The translations under genes and the position numbers were made by a program. The notes beneath the pieces are model-generated. The model did no database searches and was not told the DNA's origin. It worked only from the letters and a program-made list of their open reading frames with translations. DNA of 64,000 nt from Prevotellaceae bacterium (lineage in GTDB: Bacteria > Bacteroidota > Bacteroidia > Bacteroidales > Bacteroidaceae): assembly GCA_031262085.1 (NCBI GenBank), contig JAISIN010000025.1, positions 1 to 64,000 of the forward strand, written 5' to 3'. How positions within the stretch are numbered: position 1 is the stretch's first letter; every line of letters begins with the position of its first letter. Shown here one piece after another: positions 33,799 through 43,530 of the stretch.

Positions 33799-35598
33799 CT
33801 AAATTTTATTTGTTTCCGGAATGGCGGATACATCTCGGAGTTTTTCTAATGACCGAACCGAAGAGAAGACCTCCTCGCACGTCGTACTCTTCCACGTTTG
33901 GAAGTGTAACAGCAACAAATGCAACTCCGTACCTTCAGCCAATCGCTGAGCAATCTTATCTTCACGATATTGTAGCAATTGTGCACGCCCCGCCACCCGC
34001 TGCACTTCCATCTCTGCTTCGGTGGCACCTGCTTTGGCGTATTTCATCTCGATGAGGTAGCTATGCGCCACATCGGGATAGTGTGTTTTGTTGGGCAGTA
34101 GAACAAAATCACTGAAACCATAGTTCATCTCCAATTCGGGCATCAACAGATAGTAGTTGGCAAGCGAGAGATAAGCTTTGAGGAAACCCTGCACATTGCG
34201 TTCGCCCTCAATGGCGTCGCGCACAGCGCTGTTATCCATATAAGCCTGACCTACAAATTCAAAGAAAGGTTGCCATTTGCCGTCGTATGCCATATCACCA
34301 TATAACTTACTTATGATTGACAAGTCCACCGCGTATTGCTGCTGGTAATATTCAAGCATAAAACTAAAATATTGTTCACGCACAGAATTGTTGGGAATAC
34401 GCATTTTCAACTGACCGCGATACACTCCGCTGATCGTGAGCAATCCATAGTAATAGAGCAAACTGCGGTAGTTCTCTATATTCGTTATTTTTTCGGCAGG
34501 GAAAGAGGTTTGCAAGTCTACCGTTATCTCTTCCCGAGCAGCAATTTCTTCTATCACGCTCATGCGCTGACCGCTTAGCGTAAGGTTTTTGTCTATACGA
34601 ACCAGCATCTTGAGCTTACCGAAATCGGTACGGGCATTCTTACTCAACATCTGTTCGGGAGTTTCACCCGTATCTATCCGATTACTCAGGTAGTACAGTA
34701 CCATATCACAGTTAAAGATGCGCGGTTCGTTCAATGCTTTTTTTGCAAAGCAGTAGTTATCATACCACGGGCGCATCTCTTCAATCATGACATCCACATC
34801 GCCCGTGAGGGCGCCTGCATCCTTATAATATTGAAACATTTCGCGCACATCAATCTCACTAAACCCCATCATCGCATTGAAGCGCGGGTCGGTAGAAATA
34901 TTCCAGTCGATATTAAAACCGCTGGTAAGATCGTCCAGCGTAACCGGACTGACACCGGTGAGGAAAATGCGATAGAACATGCCTTTAAAGATTTTGAAAA
35001 TATCGCGATAAAAGCCGGTGGCATGAGTGATTTTATGGAACATGTCGTGCCCTTGTTCACTTAACACGATGTTGGTAAAGTTGTCGTATTCATCAACAAT
35101 TAAATAGAGTGGGTATTCTCTCGTCCTTGCAGCATCTTTAAGTATAGACAGTTTGCCGCGAGCCGTAGGTTCACTTTTTATTCTCTCTTCAAATGTAGAG
35201 CGATAAAATTCGGCATATTTTTCAGCAAAACCATCAATAATACTACCACAGTAAGTATTGAAGTTTGCCTCAAGTTGTTCTAACGAAGCTGCCCCGCCCA
35301 CTTCTGAAAAGTCGAAGCGAAGAATCTGATAGCTATTTCGGTCTTCTGTCGGATGATTTCCAATCCACGAGTTACCGAAAAGATTGTCAAAATGAGCTTT
35401 CTCCATTATATCATAGTAAGCGCTAAGCACTCCTAAGAACAAACTTTTTCCGAAGCGCCTCGGACGAATAAACAGTAGATTGGGACGTGATTTCTCCACC
35501 AATGATATATATTTGGTTTTATCAACAAAGTAATAGTTCTTGTTGATAATCTGTTTGAAATCGGAGATTCCGTAAGGAATGTTCTTTATGCTATCCAT
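33799..35598 (-). CDS. AAA-ATPase-like / PD-(D/E)XK nuclease-fold protein (second copy)
   Basis: 599 residues, same two-domain family as the product of 6449-8008. IRPRRFGKS places the P-loop Lys at residue 51, the same position as in the other copy; Walker B is YLIVDEYDNF. The C-terminal nuclease-like part has YGFSDFVLLP followed by YLIEMKYAKAG (Asp ... Glu-x-Lys). Similarity between the two copies is limited to motifs, so they are old paralogues rather than a recent duplication. It stands alone between the trp operon and the second polysaccharide cluster. A TAAATTTG -7 box at 35632-35639 may drive it. Confidence 0.84.
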   Translation of the reverse strand: MDSIKNIPYGISDFKQIINKNYYFVDKTKYISLVEKSRPNLLFIRPRRFGKSLFLGVLSAYYDIMEKAHFDNLFGNSWIGNHPTEDRNSYQILRFDFSEVGGAASLEQLEANFNTYCGSIIDGFAEKYAEFYRSTFEERIKSEPTARGKLSILKDAARTREYPLYLIVDEYDNFTNIVLSEQGHDMFHKITHATGFYRDIFKIFKGMFYRIFLTGVSPVTLDDLTSGFNIDWNISTDPRFNAMMGFSEIDVREMFQYYKDAGALTGDVDVMIEEMRPWYDNYCFAKKALNEPRIFNCDMVLYYLSNRIDTGETPEQMLSKNARTDFGKLKMLVRIDKNLTLSGQRMSVIEEIAAREEITVDLQTSFPAEKITNIENYRSLLYYYGLLTISGVYRGQLKMRIPNNSVREQYFSFMLEYYQQQYAVDLSIISKLYGDMAYDGKWQPFFEFVGQAYMDNSAVRDAIEGERNVQGFLKAYLSLANYYLLMPELEMNYGFSDFVLLPNKTHYPDVAHSYLIEMKYAKAGATEAEMEVQRVAGRAQLLQYREDKIAQRLAEGTELHLLLLHFQTWKSTTCEEVFSSVRSLEKLRDVSAIPETNKI

Positions 35599-35925
35599 AA
35601 GTCGGAGTGTTATACGAGTTCATACTGCCCGCAAATTTAGATAAAACCCGCGAGTTTTTACACCGACAGAATAAAGAAACTGCTTTTTTGTGCAGACGGG
35701 CAAAATTATCTCCCTTTGATGTGAGGCAGATCTCCCTTTGAAGTGAGCCGGATTTCCCTTTGATATCCATTGAAAACGTTATAGTGCATGGTAACATTTA
35801 TAGAACCATTCTTCGCTATGAACAAAAACTTGTAGAAACAATCAAATAAATGCCCTGTTCTTATCAGAGGTAGAACGAAAAGCATTATATTTGTCGCCAA
35901 AAGTTGTATAACCTGCTTGCGTTTC
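35599..35925. other. 327-bp divergent intergenic region with a short 22-bp repeat
   Basis: No gene is seen. It contains a candidate -7 box for the minus-strand AAA-ATPase gene (35632-35639), a 22-bp tandem repeat (35709-35765), and TATATTTG (35886-35893), a -7 box for the plus-strand glycosyltransferase operon, about 32 bp before its ATG. The -33 elements are weak for both. Confidence 0.6.
35709..35765. repeat. 22-bp tandem repeat, 2.6 copies
   Basis: Units start at 35709, 35731 and 35753 around the core TCTCCCTTTGAAGTGAG. It is unrelated in sequence to the other arrays in the window but has the same period. Confidence 0.82.
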
Positions 35926-36951
35926 ATGAAAGTATCTATCATTATCCCCGTTTACAATGTCTCTGCCTACATAGAGCGTTGCTTGTTGTCGGTGCTAAAC
36001 CAAACATGGCAGGAGCTGGAAGTTGTTGTGGTAGACGATTGTACCCCAGACAATTCGATGGAGATAGTGAACGCTGTCGTTGCCTCACATCCGCGGGGCG
36101 AGATAGTAAAAATCATGCATCACAATGTGAATCGCGGACTCTCTGCCGCGCGCAACACCGGCACCTGCGCTGCGACCGGAGAATATGTCTATTACTTGGA
36201 TAGCGATGATTACGTCTCCGAAGATTGTATCACGTCATTGGCAGAAATGGCAACAGCGCACAAGCCCGACTTCGTGATTGGCAACTACCAGCCCGTTGGC
36301 GGCAAGTGCTGGGCACTTCCGCTGCGACTTCCTACCGGTATTCTATACGGCAACTGGCGCATCATGTCGGCTTTCGTGCGCGATGAGTGGTATGTGATGG
36401 CATGGAACAAGCTCATCCGCCTCTCTTTCATCTTCGAGAATGAGATCTTCTTTCAGTTCGGCATCACTGCCGAAGACGAGTATTGGTCGTTCAAGGTAGC
36501 TTGTGCGGTGAGGAAGATGTGTGTGGTTGATAAAGTGACCTATTTCTATGTGATGCAGCCGGACTCTATCGTACATACCCCCTCACGAAACAACTTAGAC
36601 AGCCGCGTAGCGGTGGTGGCACGCACTTATGATTATATTATCTCGATGTACCTGTCGGACAACCCGTTGGTAAACCGCTACTTTGAGCAACTCAAAGAGC
36701 GCTCTTTCGAGACGATTGTTCGTGATGAAGATACTTCTTATCATCGGCAAAGCTATCGAATATTCAGGGAGATAAAGCTCCTGTCGCCGACTAAGTTGCT
36801 GTTCGGCATGGGGGTGGGATTGAAACAACGGGTCTTGAATGTACACTATATGCTGCCTAAACCAATGGGGTATCATTACTATAAGGCATTGGTACGAGGA
36901 AAGATGTTGTTGATATGGTTGAAGTGGAGACTAAATGCGGGGAAGTTGTAA
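35926..36951 (+). CDS. Glycosyltransferase family 2
   Basis: 341 residues from the ATG at 35926; a TTG three codons earlier is less likely. GT-A domain: VSIIIPVYNVSAYIERCLLS, VVVVDDCTPDNS, NRGLSAARNTG and the metal-binding YYLDSDDYV (DxD). AWNKLIRLSF and AEDEYWSF are the acceptor-side motifs of this subgroup, which transfers single sugars to lipid-linked repeat units. It is the first gene of a four-gene plus-strand operon with the flippase. Confidence 0.92.
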   Translation: MKVSIIIPVYNVSAYIERCLLSVLNQTWQELEVVVVDDCTPDNSMEIVNAVVASHPRGEIVKIMHHNVNRGLSAARNTGTCAATGEYVYYLDSDDYVSEDCITSLAEMATAHKPDFVIGNYQPVGGKCWALPLRLPTGILYGNWRIMSAFVRDEWYVMAWNKLIRLSFIFENEIFFQFGITAEDEYWSFKVACAVRKMCVVDKVTYFYVMQPDSIVHTPSRNNLDSRVAVVARTYDYIISMYLSDNPLVNRYFEQLKERSFETIVRDEDTSYHRQSYRIFREIKLLSPTKLLFGMGVGLKQRVLNVHYMLPKPMGYHYYKALVRGKMLLIWLKWRLNAGKL

Positions 36952-36972
36952 AAACAAACTCATAGGAAAAAT

Positions 36973-38418
36973 ATGTCAATCAAAAGACAAGCTGCCACCG
37001 GGATGGCATGGAACACCATAGAGCGTTTTTCGACACAAGGGATACGCTTCATCTTAACCATATTGCTTGGGCGTATTTTGTCTCCGAATGATTATGGTTT
37101 GTTAGCTATGCTAATTGTCTTTATAGCACTGGCGCAAACTGTAATTGACAGTGGATACAGTAATGCACTTATCCAAAAGAAAGAGAAGCAAGAAGTGGAT
37201 TTCAGCACCGCTTTTTATCTTAATCTAAGTATGTCCATATTGATTTACTTGATATTCTTCTTTTCGGCGCCTTGGATTGCAACGTTCTACGAGCAACCCC
37301 AGCTCGTATCCATTACCCGTGTCTTTGCCTTGTTTTTGATAACGAATACATTTGGCGCCATACAGATGACGCGTCTTGTCATCTCATTGGACTTTAAACG
37401 TTTGGCAATAGCTTCCCTAATAGCAACTATTGTAAGCGGAAGTGTCGGTTTATGGATGGCTTTTCATGGATTTGGTGTTTGGACGTTGGTTTATCAATCT
37501 TTAATAGAAAATGTGGTTTTGGTTGCTACTTTATGGGTATATACTCGCTGGATACCGAAAAGGATGTTCTCGTGGCAATCATTTCGTGAGTTGTTCTCGT
37601 TTGGGTCGAACATAATGTTTTCCAACCTGCTCCATACAATATACACTAATATGTACTCCTTAGTGATAGGTAAATTGTTTAATGCCTCTATATTGGGCTA
37701 TTACAATAGAGCCTATACATTAGGACAATTTCCTGTGCAAAATTTCGGAAATGTAGTAGCGAAAGTGTTATATCCTATATTATGCAAATATCAAGACGAC
37801 AATGAACGCTTTAACCATATTTTCACGAACTATCTCCGCATCGCATCATTTCTCATGTTTCCGCTGATGATTGGGCTTGCAGTATTGGCAGAACCCACTA
37901 TCAGTGTGCTATTAACAAATAAGTGGTTGCCTGCCGTTCCGCTGTTTCAGATAGTCTGCCTGGCATTGATGTGGCTTCCTGTTATGCAAATGAACGTATC
38001 AGTAATGGACGCCAAAGGAAACAGTCGTTACCACCTCCGTTCCGAAGTGGTAAAAAAGATATTGGCTGTTGCGATATTGCTCCTTTCCATTCCCTTTGGC
38101 GTGACCGGAATTTGTTGGGGGCTGATACTCTACTCATTTGCTGATATGACAGTTGCTATTGCCTACTCTCGTAAGTTAACCGGAGTAGGATATAAGAAAC
38201 AAGCTCTGCTGCTTCTCCCCATATTATGCTTATCCTTGATCATGGGAGGTATTATTTGGGGAAGCACTTATCACATTACGTCAATGGAATGGAAACTTAT
38301 TTTCGGCATTCCGATAGGGTTACTTTCCTATTTGTTGCTGACTTATCTGTGTAGATTTCCCGAATGGGACACCATTATTGCTTTATACAAAAAACATATA
38401 ATTAAAAAACTGCAATGA
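36973..38418 (+). CDS. Lipid-linked oligosaccharide flippase (WzxC/PST family)
   Basis: 481 residues with about 12-14 hydrophobic helices and the family opening TGMAWNTIERFSTQGIRF, LLGRILSPNDYGLLAM and the mid-protein YNRAYTLGQFPVQNFG. It would move undecaprenyl-linked repeat units across the inner membrane. It is the only flippase in the window, although the priming transferase and polymerase are in the other cluster. It overlaps the next gene by four bases (ATGA). AT-rich. Confidence 0.92.
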   Translation: MSIKRQAATGMAWNTIERFSTQGIRFILTILLGRILSPNDYGLLAMLIVFIALAQTVIDSGYSNALIQKKEKQEVDFSTAFYLNLSMSILIYLIFFFSAPWIATFYEQPQLVSITRVFALFLITNTFGAIQMTRLVISLDFKRLAIASLIATIVSGSVGLWMAFHGFGVWTLVYQSLIENVVLVATLWVYTRWIPKRMFSWQSFRELFSFGSNIMFSNLLHTIYTNMYSLVIGKLFNASILGYYNRAYTLGQFPVQNFGNVVAKVLYPILCKYQDDNERFNHIFTNYLRIASFLMFPLMIGLAVLAEPTISVLLTNKWLPAVPLFQIVCLALMWLPVMQMNVSVMDAKGNSRYHLRSEVVKKILAVAILLLSIPFGVTGICWGLILYSFADMTVAIAYSRKLTGVGYKKQALLLLPILCLSLIMGGIIWGSTYHITSMEWKLIFGIPIGLLSYLLLTYLCRFPEWDTIIALYKKHIIKKLQ

Positions 38419-39578
38419 ATAATAGAAGAATAGTGTATAGCATACCCTCACTGCATAATTGCGGCGGAATGGAGCGCGTATTGACGGAAAAAGCGAATTA
38501 TCTGTCCACGCATGGATATGATGTATATATCATCATTACCGATAGGACAGACAAAGAACCTTATTATCCATTGAATGCATCGATTAAGGTGTATCGATTG
38601 GACATTGGCTTTGAAGAGATAGGTCTCTATCCATTTTTCTTTCGCTACTCTATATACAAAAAGAAAATGGCGAAATTTAAGCAATCATTGAACGATTGTT
38701 TACACCGGATTAAACCATGCATAACGGTCTGTGTATCCAGACGTGACATCAACTTTATCAATCATTTGACTGATGGTAGCATAAAAATAGCGGAGACACA
38801 CATTGATAAAGCGCATTATATTTCATTTGTAACGCCTCGCTGGATGCCTACGTTTGTGTCTTCCTATTTACAACGTCAACGCACAAAAGAACTGGGCAAA
38901 TTATCTAAACTTGTCGTTCTTACCCATGAAGATGCTAATAGCTGGACAGAATTGAAAAATGTCACCGTCATTCCAAACCCTGTATCGTTCTTCCCGGAAG
39001 AGACATCCGACTGTACAGCCAAACGAGTAATTGCCGCCGGACGCTATTTCCCCCAAAAAGGCTTTGACAAACTAATAGCCGCATGGCACGATGTATCCGA
39101 TAAACATCCCGATTGGGAGCTACACATCTATGGGGATGGATGGTTAAGAGAAAAGATGCAAGCACAAGTAGAGAGTTTACAATTAAAAACTACTTGCTTC
39201 TTAGAGCACTCTACATCAAACATCGTACCCGAATATTTGGGAAGTTCGATTTTTGTATTGAGCTCTAATTTTGAGGGATTTGGCGTGGTTATTGTGGAAG
39301 CCATGTCATGCGGTCTTCCGGTTGTATCATTTGCCTGCCCATGTGGTCCTAAAGATATAATCTCAGACAAAAAAGATGGCTTTCTTGTTGAGGTTGATGA
39401 TATTGCTGATTTGGCAGATAAGTTGAATTGGCTCATCGAACATGAAGAGCAACGAATTGAGATGGGGCGAAATGCACGCATGAAAGCTCAAAAATATCGC
39501 ATAGAGCAAATAGGCAAACAATGGGAAGATTTGTTCGACGAATTATTAACAATAAAAAAGAATGGGAATGAAAGATAA
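38415..39578 (+). CDS. Glycosyltransferase family 4
   Basis: 387 residues, GT-B fold. N-terminal IPSLHNCGGMERVLTEKANYL (acceptor side, family-typical GGMERV), then VIAAGRYFPQKGFDKLI and SNFEGFGVVIVEAMSCGLPV, the Glu-x7-Glu donor motif. The group includes GalNAc and galactosyl transferases of capsule clusters; specificity here is not known. It overlaps the flippase gene by four bases and the following GT2 by several, so all four genes are tightly coupled. Confidence 0.92.
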   Translation: MNNRRIVYSIPSLHNCGGMERVLTEKANYLSTHGYDVYIIITDRTDKEPYYPLNASIKVYRLDIGFEEIGLYPFFFRYSIYKKKMAKFKQSLNDCLHRIKPCITVCVSRRDINFINHLTDGSIKIAETHIDKAHYISFVTPRWMPTFVSSYLQRQRTKELGKLSKLVVLTHEDANSWTELKNVTVIPNPVSFFPEETSDCTAKRVIAAGRYFPQKGFDKLIAAWHDVSDKHPDWELHIYGDGWLREKMQAQVESLQLKTTCFLEHSTSNIVPEYLGSSIFVLSSNFEGFGVVIVEAMSCGLPVVSFACPCGPKDIISDKKDGFLVEVDDIADLADKLNWLIEHEEQRIEMGRNARMKAQKYRIEQIGKQWEDLFDELLTIKKNGNER

Positions 39579-40629
39579 GATAACTTTAGGCATTCCTATT
39601 TACAATGCACGGGATTTGATTGAACAAACCCTTCTGTCTGTGCTCAATCAAACGTATACTAATATTGAGTATATCTTTGTCGACGACAAAGGTAACAGTA
39701 TGGATGTGGTTCGTCGGGTTGTTTCAGAACACCCGCGCAAATCTGCAGTACGTATCATCGACCAAAAACAAAATCAAGGGATTGGCGCAGCTCGTAATGC
39801 GATTCTCGACAATACGACAGGGAAGTATTTATTCACTATGGATTGTGATGATGTGATAGTGCCAAACTGTCTTGAACTTTTGTATAACAAAATGCAAGAG
39901 CATCCGGTTGATTTCGTGGCGGCATCGTTTGTGCAGATTAATATGGACAGCAAACAATATGGAGGATGGCAATATAAAGAAGATAAGTTGGTAGAAGGCA
40001 TCAATCATCCGGTAGCCCGTTATCGTTACGCACAAAAGCATGAGATATATGTGGCGGCATGGAATAAGCTCTATGATGTTAGTTTCCTTCAAAAATATAA
40101 TATTCGATGTAAAGTGGGACACTTTAATGAAGATCCGTGGTTTACTTATCAAGTCATTATTAATGCTTCATCATGCCGATTAATCCCCGATTGCACATTA
40201 TTTTATACAACCAATCCCAAATCCGTTTCGGGATTGTCTGCCGCAAAGGGATATTCCGAAGTTATAGCCCGGCAATACATAGACATCGAACAACTCAAGA
40301 GCGCCTATATTCGTCCATTGGCTGGCTGTTCTTTCTATCGGGGTCTTCTAATAGATATAATGAAGATGAGTGCATATCATGCTTATCGGATAGGAACATC
40401 CTCGTCGCTTACCAAGGATTTGCAAAGAGAACTACAAATGATCGCTTTAAATCCGCCTCTTACGCTTCCGCTGAATAATTACATAGGTGGAAAATCACTT
40501 ATGTATCATATGTTACGCATGTTTTTTGCTCTTCCGACAAAATGCAAAGTTGGACTTATTCAAATAGCAATAACCTTAAGGTTACAGCAAAATATCCGAC
40601 GCTGGGTTGGATTTCACCATAAACAATGA
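39568..40629 (+). CDS. Glycosyltransferase family 2
   Basis: 353 residues from the ATG at 39568; another ATG two codons earlier exists, but this one follows GGGA and gives the usual MKDKITLGIPIYN start. Motifs: IEYIFVDDKGNSMD, NQGIGAARNAILD, YLFTMDCDDVIV (DxD) and VAAWNKLYD. It is the last gene of the plus-strand operon and converges on the fused glycosyltransferase gene after 52 bp. It is related to the product of 35926-36951 but not a close copy. Confidence 0.91.
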   Translation: MKDKITLGIPIYNARDLIEQTLLSVLNQTYTNIEYIFVDDKGNSMDVVRRVVSEHPRKSAVRIIDQKQNQGIGAARNAILDNTTGKYLFTMDCDDVIVPNCLELLYNKMQEHPVDFVAASFVQINMDSKQYGGWQYKEDKLVEGINHPVARYRYAQKHEIYVAAWNKLYDVSFLQKYNIRCKVGHFNEDPWFTYQVIINASSCRLIPDCTLFYTTNPKSVSGLSAAKGYSEVIARQYIDIEQLKSAYIRPLAGCSFYRGLLIDIMKMSAYHAYRIGTSSSLTKDLQRELQMIALNPPLTLPLNNYIGGKSLMYHMLRMFFALPTKCKVGLIQIAITLRLQQNIRRWVGFHHKQ

Positions 40630-40681
40630 ATAAAAGACGAACTCTATGTTGTACGCTCCCTATTGCTTAGTATGAGAGTGC

Positions 40682-42706
40682 TTAGGGAAATAAGTTTTCC
40701 TGCACATCATGTGTGCGGGCAAACAGTCCGACACATGCTCCTTTCCATACAGCCGGTATCATGTGCCAATTACCTTCGCGGGCATATCGTTGCGTTTTAT
40801 TGGGGGCAGATACACCTATCAGGTATAGACAGGAGAGAAAACGTAGCCACGGCGTGCGACTGTTGCGTCGCGTGTAAATCATCCGACCTCTGGTGAGGTA
40901 GTATTCACGAAGGTAGGAAAGTGGCGTGATGGTAGCACTCTCCTTGTGATAGACAACGGCTTCGGGTTCGTAACGTAGCGTGTAGCCAGCTTTGCGAAAA
41001 CGGGGACACCAGTCAAACTCTTCGTAGAAGAGGAAATAGACCTCGGTCATTTCGCCCACCTTTCGGATAGCTTCCCGTCGAAACATCATGGCTCCGCCGT
41101 GCAGTATTTCGATGTCTTGAGAAGTCAGATACTCATCCATTCGTTGCGGATCGAAGTAATCGGTGCGTCTTCTCACTGATATAGGCGATAGCTCTTTGTA
41201 GCCGTAATACTGTATCTTGTCCGGATGGTAGAGATAACGTATCATAGGAGAAACGCCTGCTGCTCCCTTTTCCTGTTGCAGAGATACGACCAAAGGGGAC
41301 AAAATGGTTTGGCGTATCAACATGTCATTATTGAGAAACAGAATCCATTCACCTCGTGCATGCAGCAACCCAAGGTTGTTTCCACCTGCGAAACCTAAGT
41401 TTATCCGACTGTGTATCACGCGTACGTGTGGATAGTTACGAGTTTCCAACTGAAGAACGTCGTCGCCCGATGACGCATTATCAACAACAATAATTTCATA
41501 ATCTGGATAAGTCTCGCAATTCAACATGCTCTCAATCAATTCGCACGTATCTCTCCATCCGTTATAGTTGATGGTGATGACCGACACCTTACCACTTTGT
41601 TGTTGCTCTACTTCCTCTTCCATGTCCGCCTGTATGGTTTGTGCTATTTCCCCACAGACACGCTCCCAACTGTATCGTTCTCGGTAATCGTTGTAGCGTG
41701 CCGAAACATTTCGTTTCATTTCTTCATTGCTTAGAACTTTTGCCATAATAGCAGCCAGTTCTTGATGATTATCGTCCTCAATGAGTTCGCCGGTTACCCC
41801 TCTTTCTATAAAATAGGGCATCTCGAAAGCATTTCGCCCAATGCAGGGCATACCGCTTAATAAGGCTTCAGCGAAGACCAACCCGTAGGATTCAAATCGT
41901 GAAGGCATGCAAAAGACGTCGCACTGTTGCATCAAGATGCCTACCTGTTCGAAAGAGACTTCTCCTAAAAAAGTAATACCTGCTGCATCGCACCCGTGAG
42001 GGCGTTTTGCGGGTCCGACTATGATGAGTTCCGCATCCGGTCTATACTGTTCTCTAAGCAGGCGGAAAGCCTCCATCACCAAGTCACCTCCCTTTCGGTA
42101 AAAAGCTTTTCCTACGAACAATAGTTTATTGCCTTTTCGTACAGAACTCGAAGTGTTGGGATGTACGTGACAGCCGCCACCTATCGGGACAAATTTGGAC
42201 GCTAATTCCGGATAACAGTTTTTTAGATATTCTGCCAGCCAATGCCCCATGAGAAAGATACGCTTGCTGTGCTGAAAGACGTTGTATTGGCGTTCTATGT
42301 GATAGCGTATCTCGGAAGAAGAGTAACTGAAAAAGTGATCGAAATATCCGTTCTTTTTGGCTTGCGTTGAGCGTAATAGTGTAGAGACGATCCATGCATT
42401 ATCCACAAAAGAGTAAGCCGGATTTTGCAGGCGGAACACTCCGCTAATCATCAAAACCGGGGTTTGTGGAGAAGTGCGAATGTCGTGTTGTAGCTTCCGG
42501 TTTTGTATTTCTTCTAATGGCTTCGACAGCCATTCTATTCCCAGTCGACGGGCTATTTGTAAGTAACGATACCAACGGGAATCGATCAGCGAAATACGTT
42601 CCACCTGAAAGTGGGCGTACAATCCTTCCAGTAGAGAATAACCCGTTCCCGACCAAGTGCGGCGAATATCTTTTCTATTCCAACGAGCGACAACAAATAG
42701 TTTCAT
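40682..42706 (-). CDS. Bifunctional glycosyltransferase: GT4 fused to GT2
   Basis: 674 residues from the ATG at 42706; the frame is open 39 codons further, but that part overlaps the methyltransferase gene. Residues 1 to about 370 are a GT-B transferase (LLFVGKAFYRKGGDLVMEAF, MPSRFESYGLVFAEALLSGMP). From about 372 a GT-A domain begins (KVSVITINYNGWRDTCELIE, IIVVDNASSGDD, LGFAGGNNLGL, FLNNDML), of the rhamnosyltransferase-like type. Two transferases on one chain would add consecutive sugars. It is the last gene of a five-gene minus-strand run. Confidence 0.9.
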   Translation of the reverse strand: MKLFVVARWNRKDIRRTWSGTGYSLLEGLYAHFQVERISLIDSRWYRYLQIARRLGIEWLSKPLEEIQNRKLQHDIRTSPQTPVLMISGVFRLQNPAYSFVDNAWIVSTLLRSTQAKKNGYFDHFFSYSSSEIRYHIERQYNVFQHSKRIFLMGHWLAEYLKNCYPELASKFVPIGGGCHVHPNTSSSVRKGNKLLFVGKAFYRKGGDLVMEAFRLLREQYRPDAELIIVGPAKRPHGCDAAGITFLGEVSFEQVGILMQQCDVFCMPSRFESYGLVFAEALLSGMPCIGRNAFEMPYFIERGVTGELIEDDNHQELAAIMAKVLSNEEMKRNVSARYNDYRERYSWERVCGEIAQTIQADMEEEVEQQQSGKVSVITINYNGWRDTCELIESMLNCETYPDYEIIVVDNASSGDDVLQLETRNYPHVRVIHSRINLGFAGGNNLGLLHARGEWILFLNNDMLIRQTILSPLVVSLQQEKGAAGVSPMIRYLYHPDKIQYYGYKELSPISVRRRTDYFDPQRMDEYLTSQDIEILHGGAMMFRREAIRKVGEMTEVYFLFYEEFDWCPRFRKAGYTLRYEPEAVVYHKESATITPLSYLREYYLTRGRMIYTRRNSRTPWLRFLSCLYLIGVSAPNKTQRYAREGNWHMIPAVWKGACVGLFARTHDVQENLFP

Positions 42707-42725
42707 AATGGCTAATACATCTTGA

Positions 42726-43520
42726 TTAATTAAGAATTTTTCTGCAAAAATACACATGGTTATCATTGTAATCATATCCATGTACAATAGGGCGAATCTC
42801 TTTCGGCACATTATTCCCAGCAACTACTTCCACAATAAATCCACACAACTCAACCTGTTGCTTAAAATCTCTACCAAATATTCGCAAATGATCCTCTTGA
42901 CCAAAATGGATTAATCTATCTGTTTTTGAGATAATATTTGCATCTTCATACGTCGTTGATAGATTATAATCCGTAGGTACGCTAAGTTCGAGTATCCCCC
43001 TATGGGACATAATTCGATGCATTTCACGTAAGGCCATTTTGTAATCAGAAACATGTTCCAGCACATGATTACATGTGATGATATCCATACTATTATCAGC
43101 GAACTGTGTTTTTTGAATATCACATAATACATCCGCAGCCGGATCATATAAATCTATTGTAGTTACATTTTTGTATCCTTTCTTATAAAAATAGTTTTCA
43201 ATACTCCATTCAGCACCAACCATCAATATTCTACAATCTCTATTTAGAAAAGGCATATGTAGTTCCAGCCAATGGCAAGCTATGCGATGTCTGGCTGCAG
43301 ATTCACAATATGGACAAAATACGCTTTCGCTATTCCCCGCCCAGCGAATATCCGATTGGTGCTTTCCAGGGTATTGATCAACGAATTTACCAAATCGTCG
43401 TCCACAACAAGTACACAATACTTTACTGCCTGGATAACGCATGCCTTTGATGGCGTGAATGATTCTGAGAATAAACTCTCTCATCCATTTCGGGAGTACT
43501 TTTTTCAAAAAGGTCTTCAT
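42726..43520 (-). CDS. Class I SAM-dependent methyltransferase with zinc-ribbon-like N terminus
   Basis: 264 residues. The N-terminal part has two Cys pairs (CTCCGRRFGKF and FCPYCESAARHR) that could bind zinc. The Rossmann methyltransferase domain follows: ILMVGAEWSIENYF (SAM loop), ITCNHVLEHVSDYKMALREMHR (motif typical of Methyltransf_11), and RGILELSVP. It probably methylates a sugar of the polysaccharide. It lies ten bp after the GT at 43531-44688 and 19 bp before the fused GT. Confidence 0.85.
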   Translation of the reverse strand: MKTFLKKVLPKWMREFILRIIHAIKGMRYPGSKVLCTCCGRRFGKFVDQYPGKHQSDIRWAGNSESVFCPYCESAARHRIACHWLELHMPFLNRDCRILMVGAEWSIENYFYKKGYKNVTTIDLYDPAADVLCDIQKTQFADNSMDIITCNHVLEHVSDYKMALREMHRIMSHRGILELSVPTDYNLSTTYEDANIISKTDRLIHFGQEDHLRIFGRDFKQQVELCGFIVEVVAGNNVPKEIRPIVHGYDYNDNHVYFCRKILN

Positions 43521-43530
43521 CTGTTTTTAA

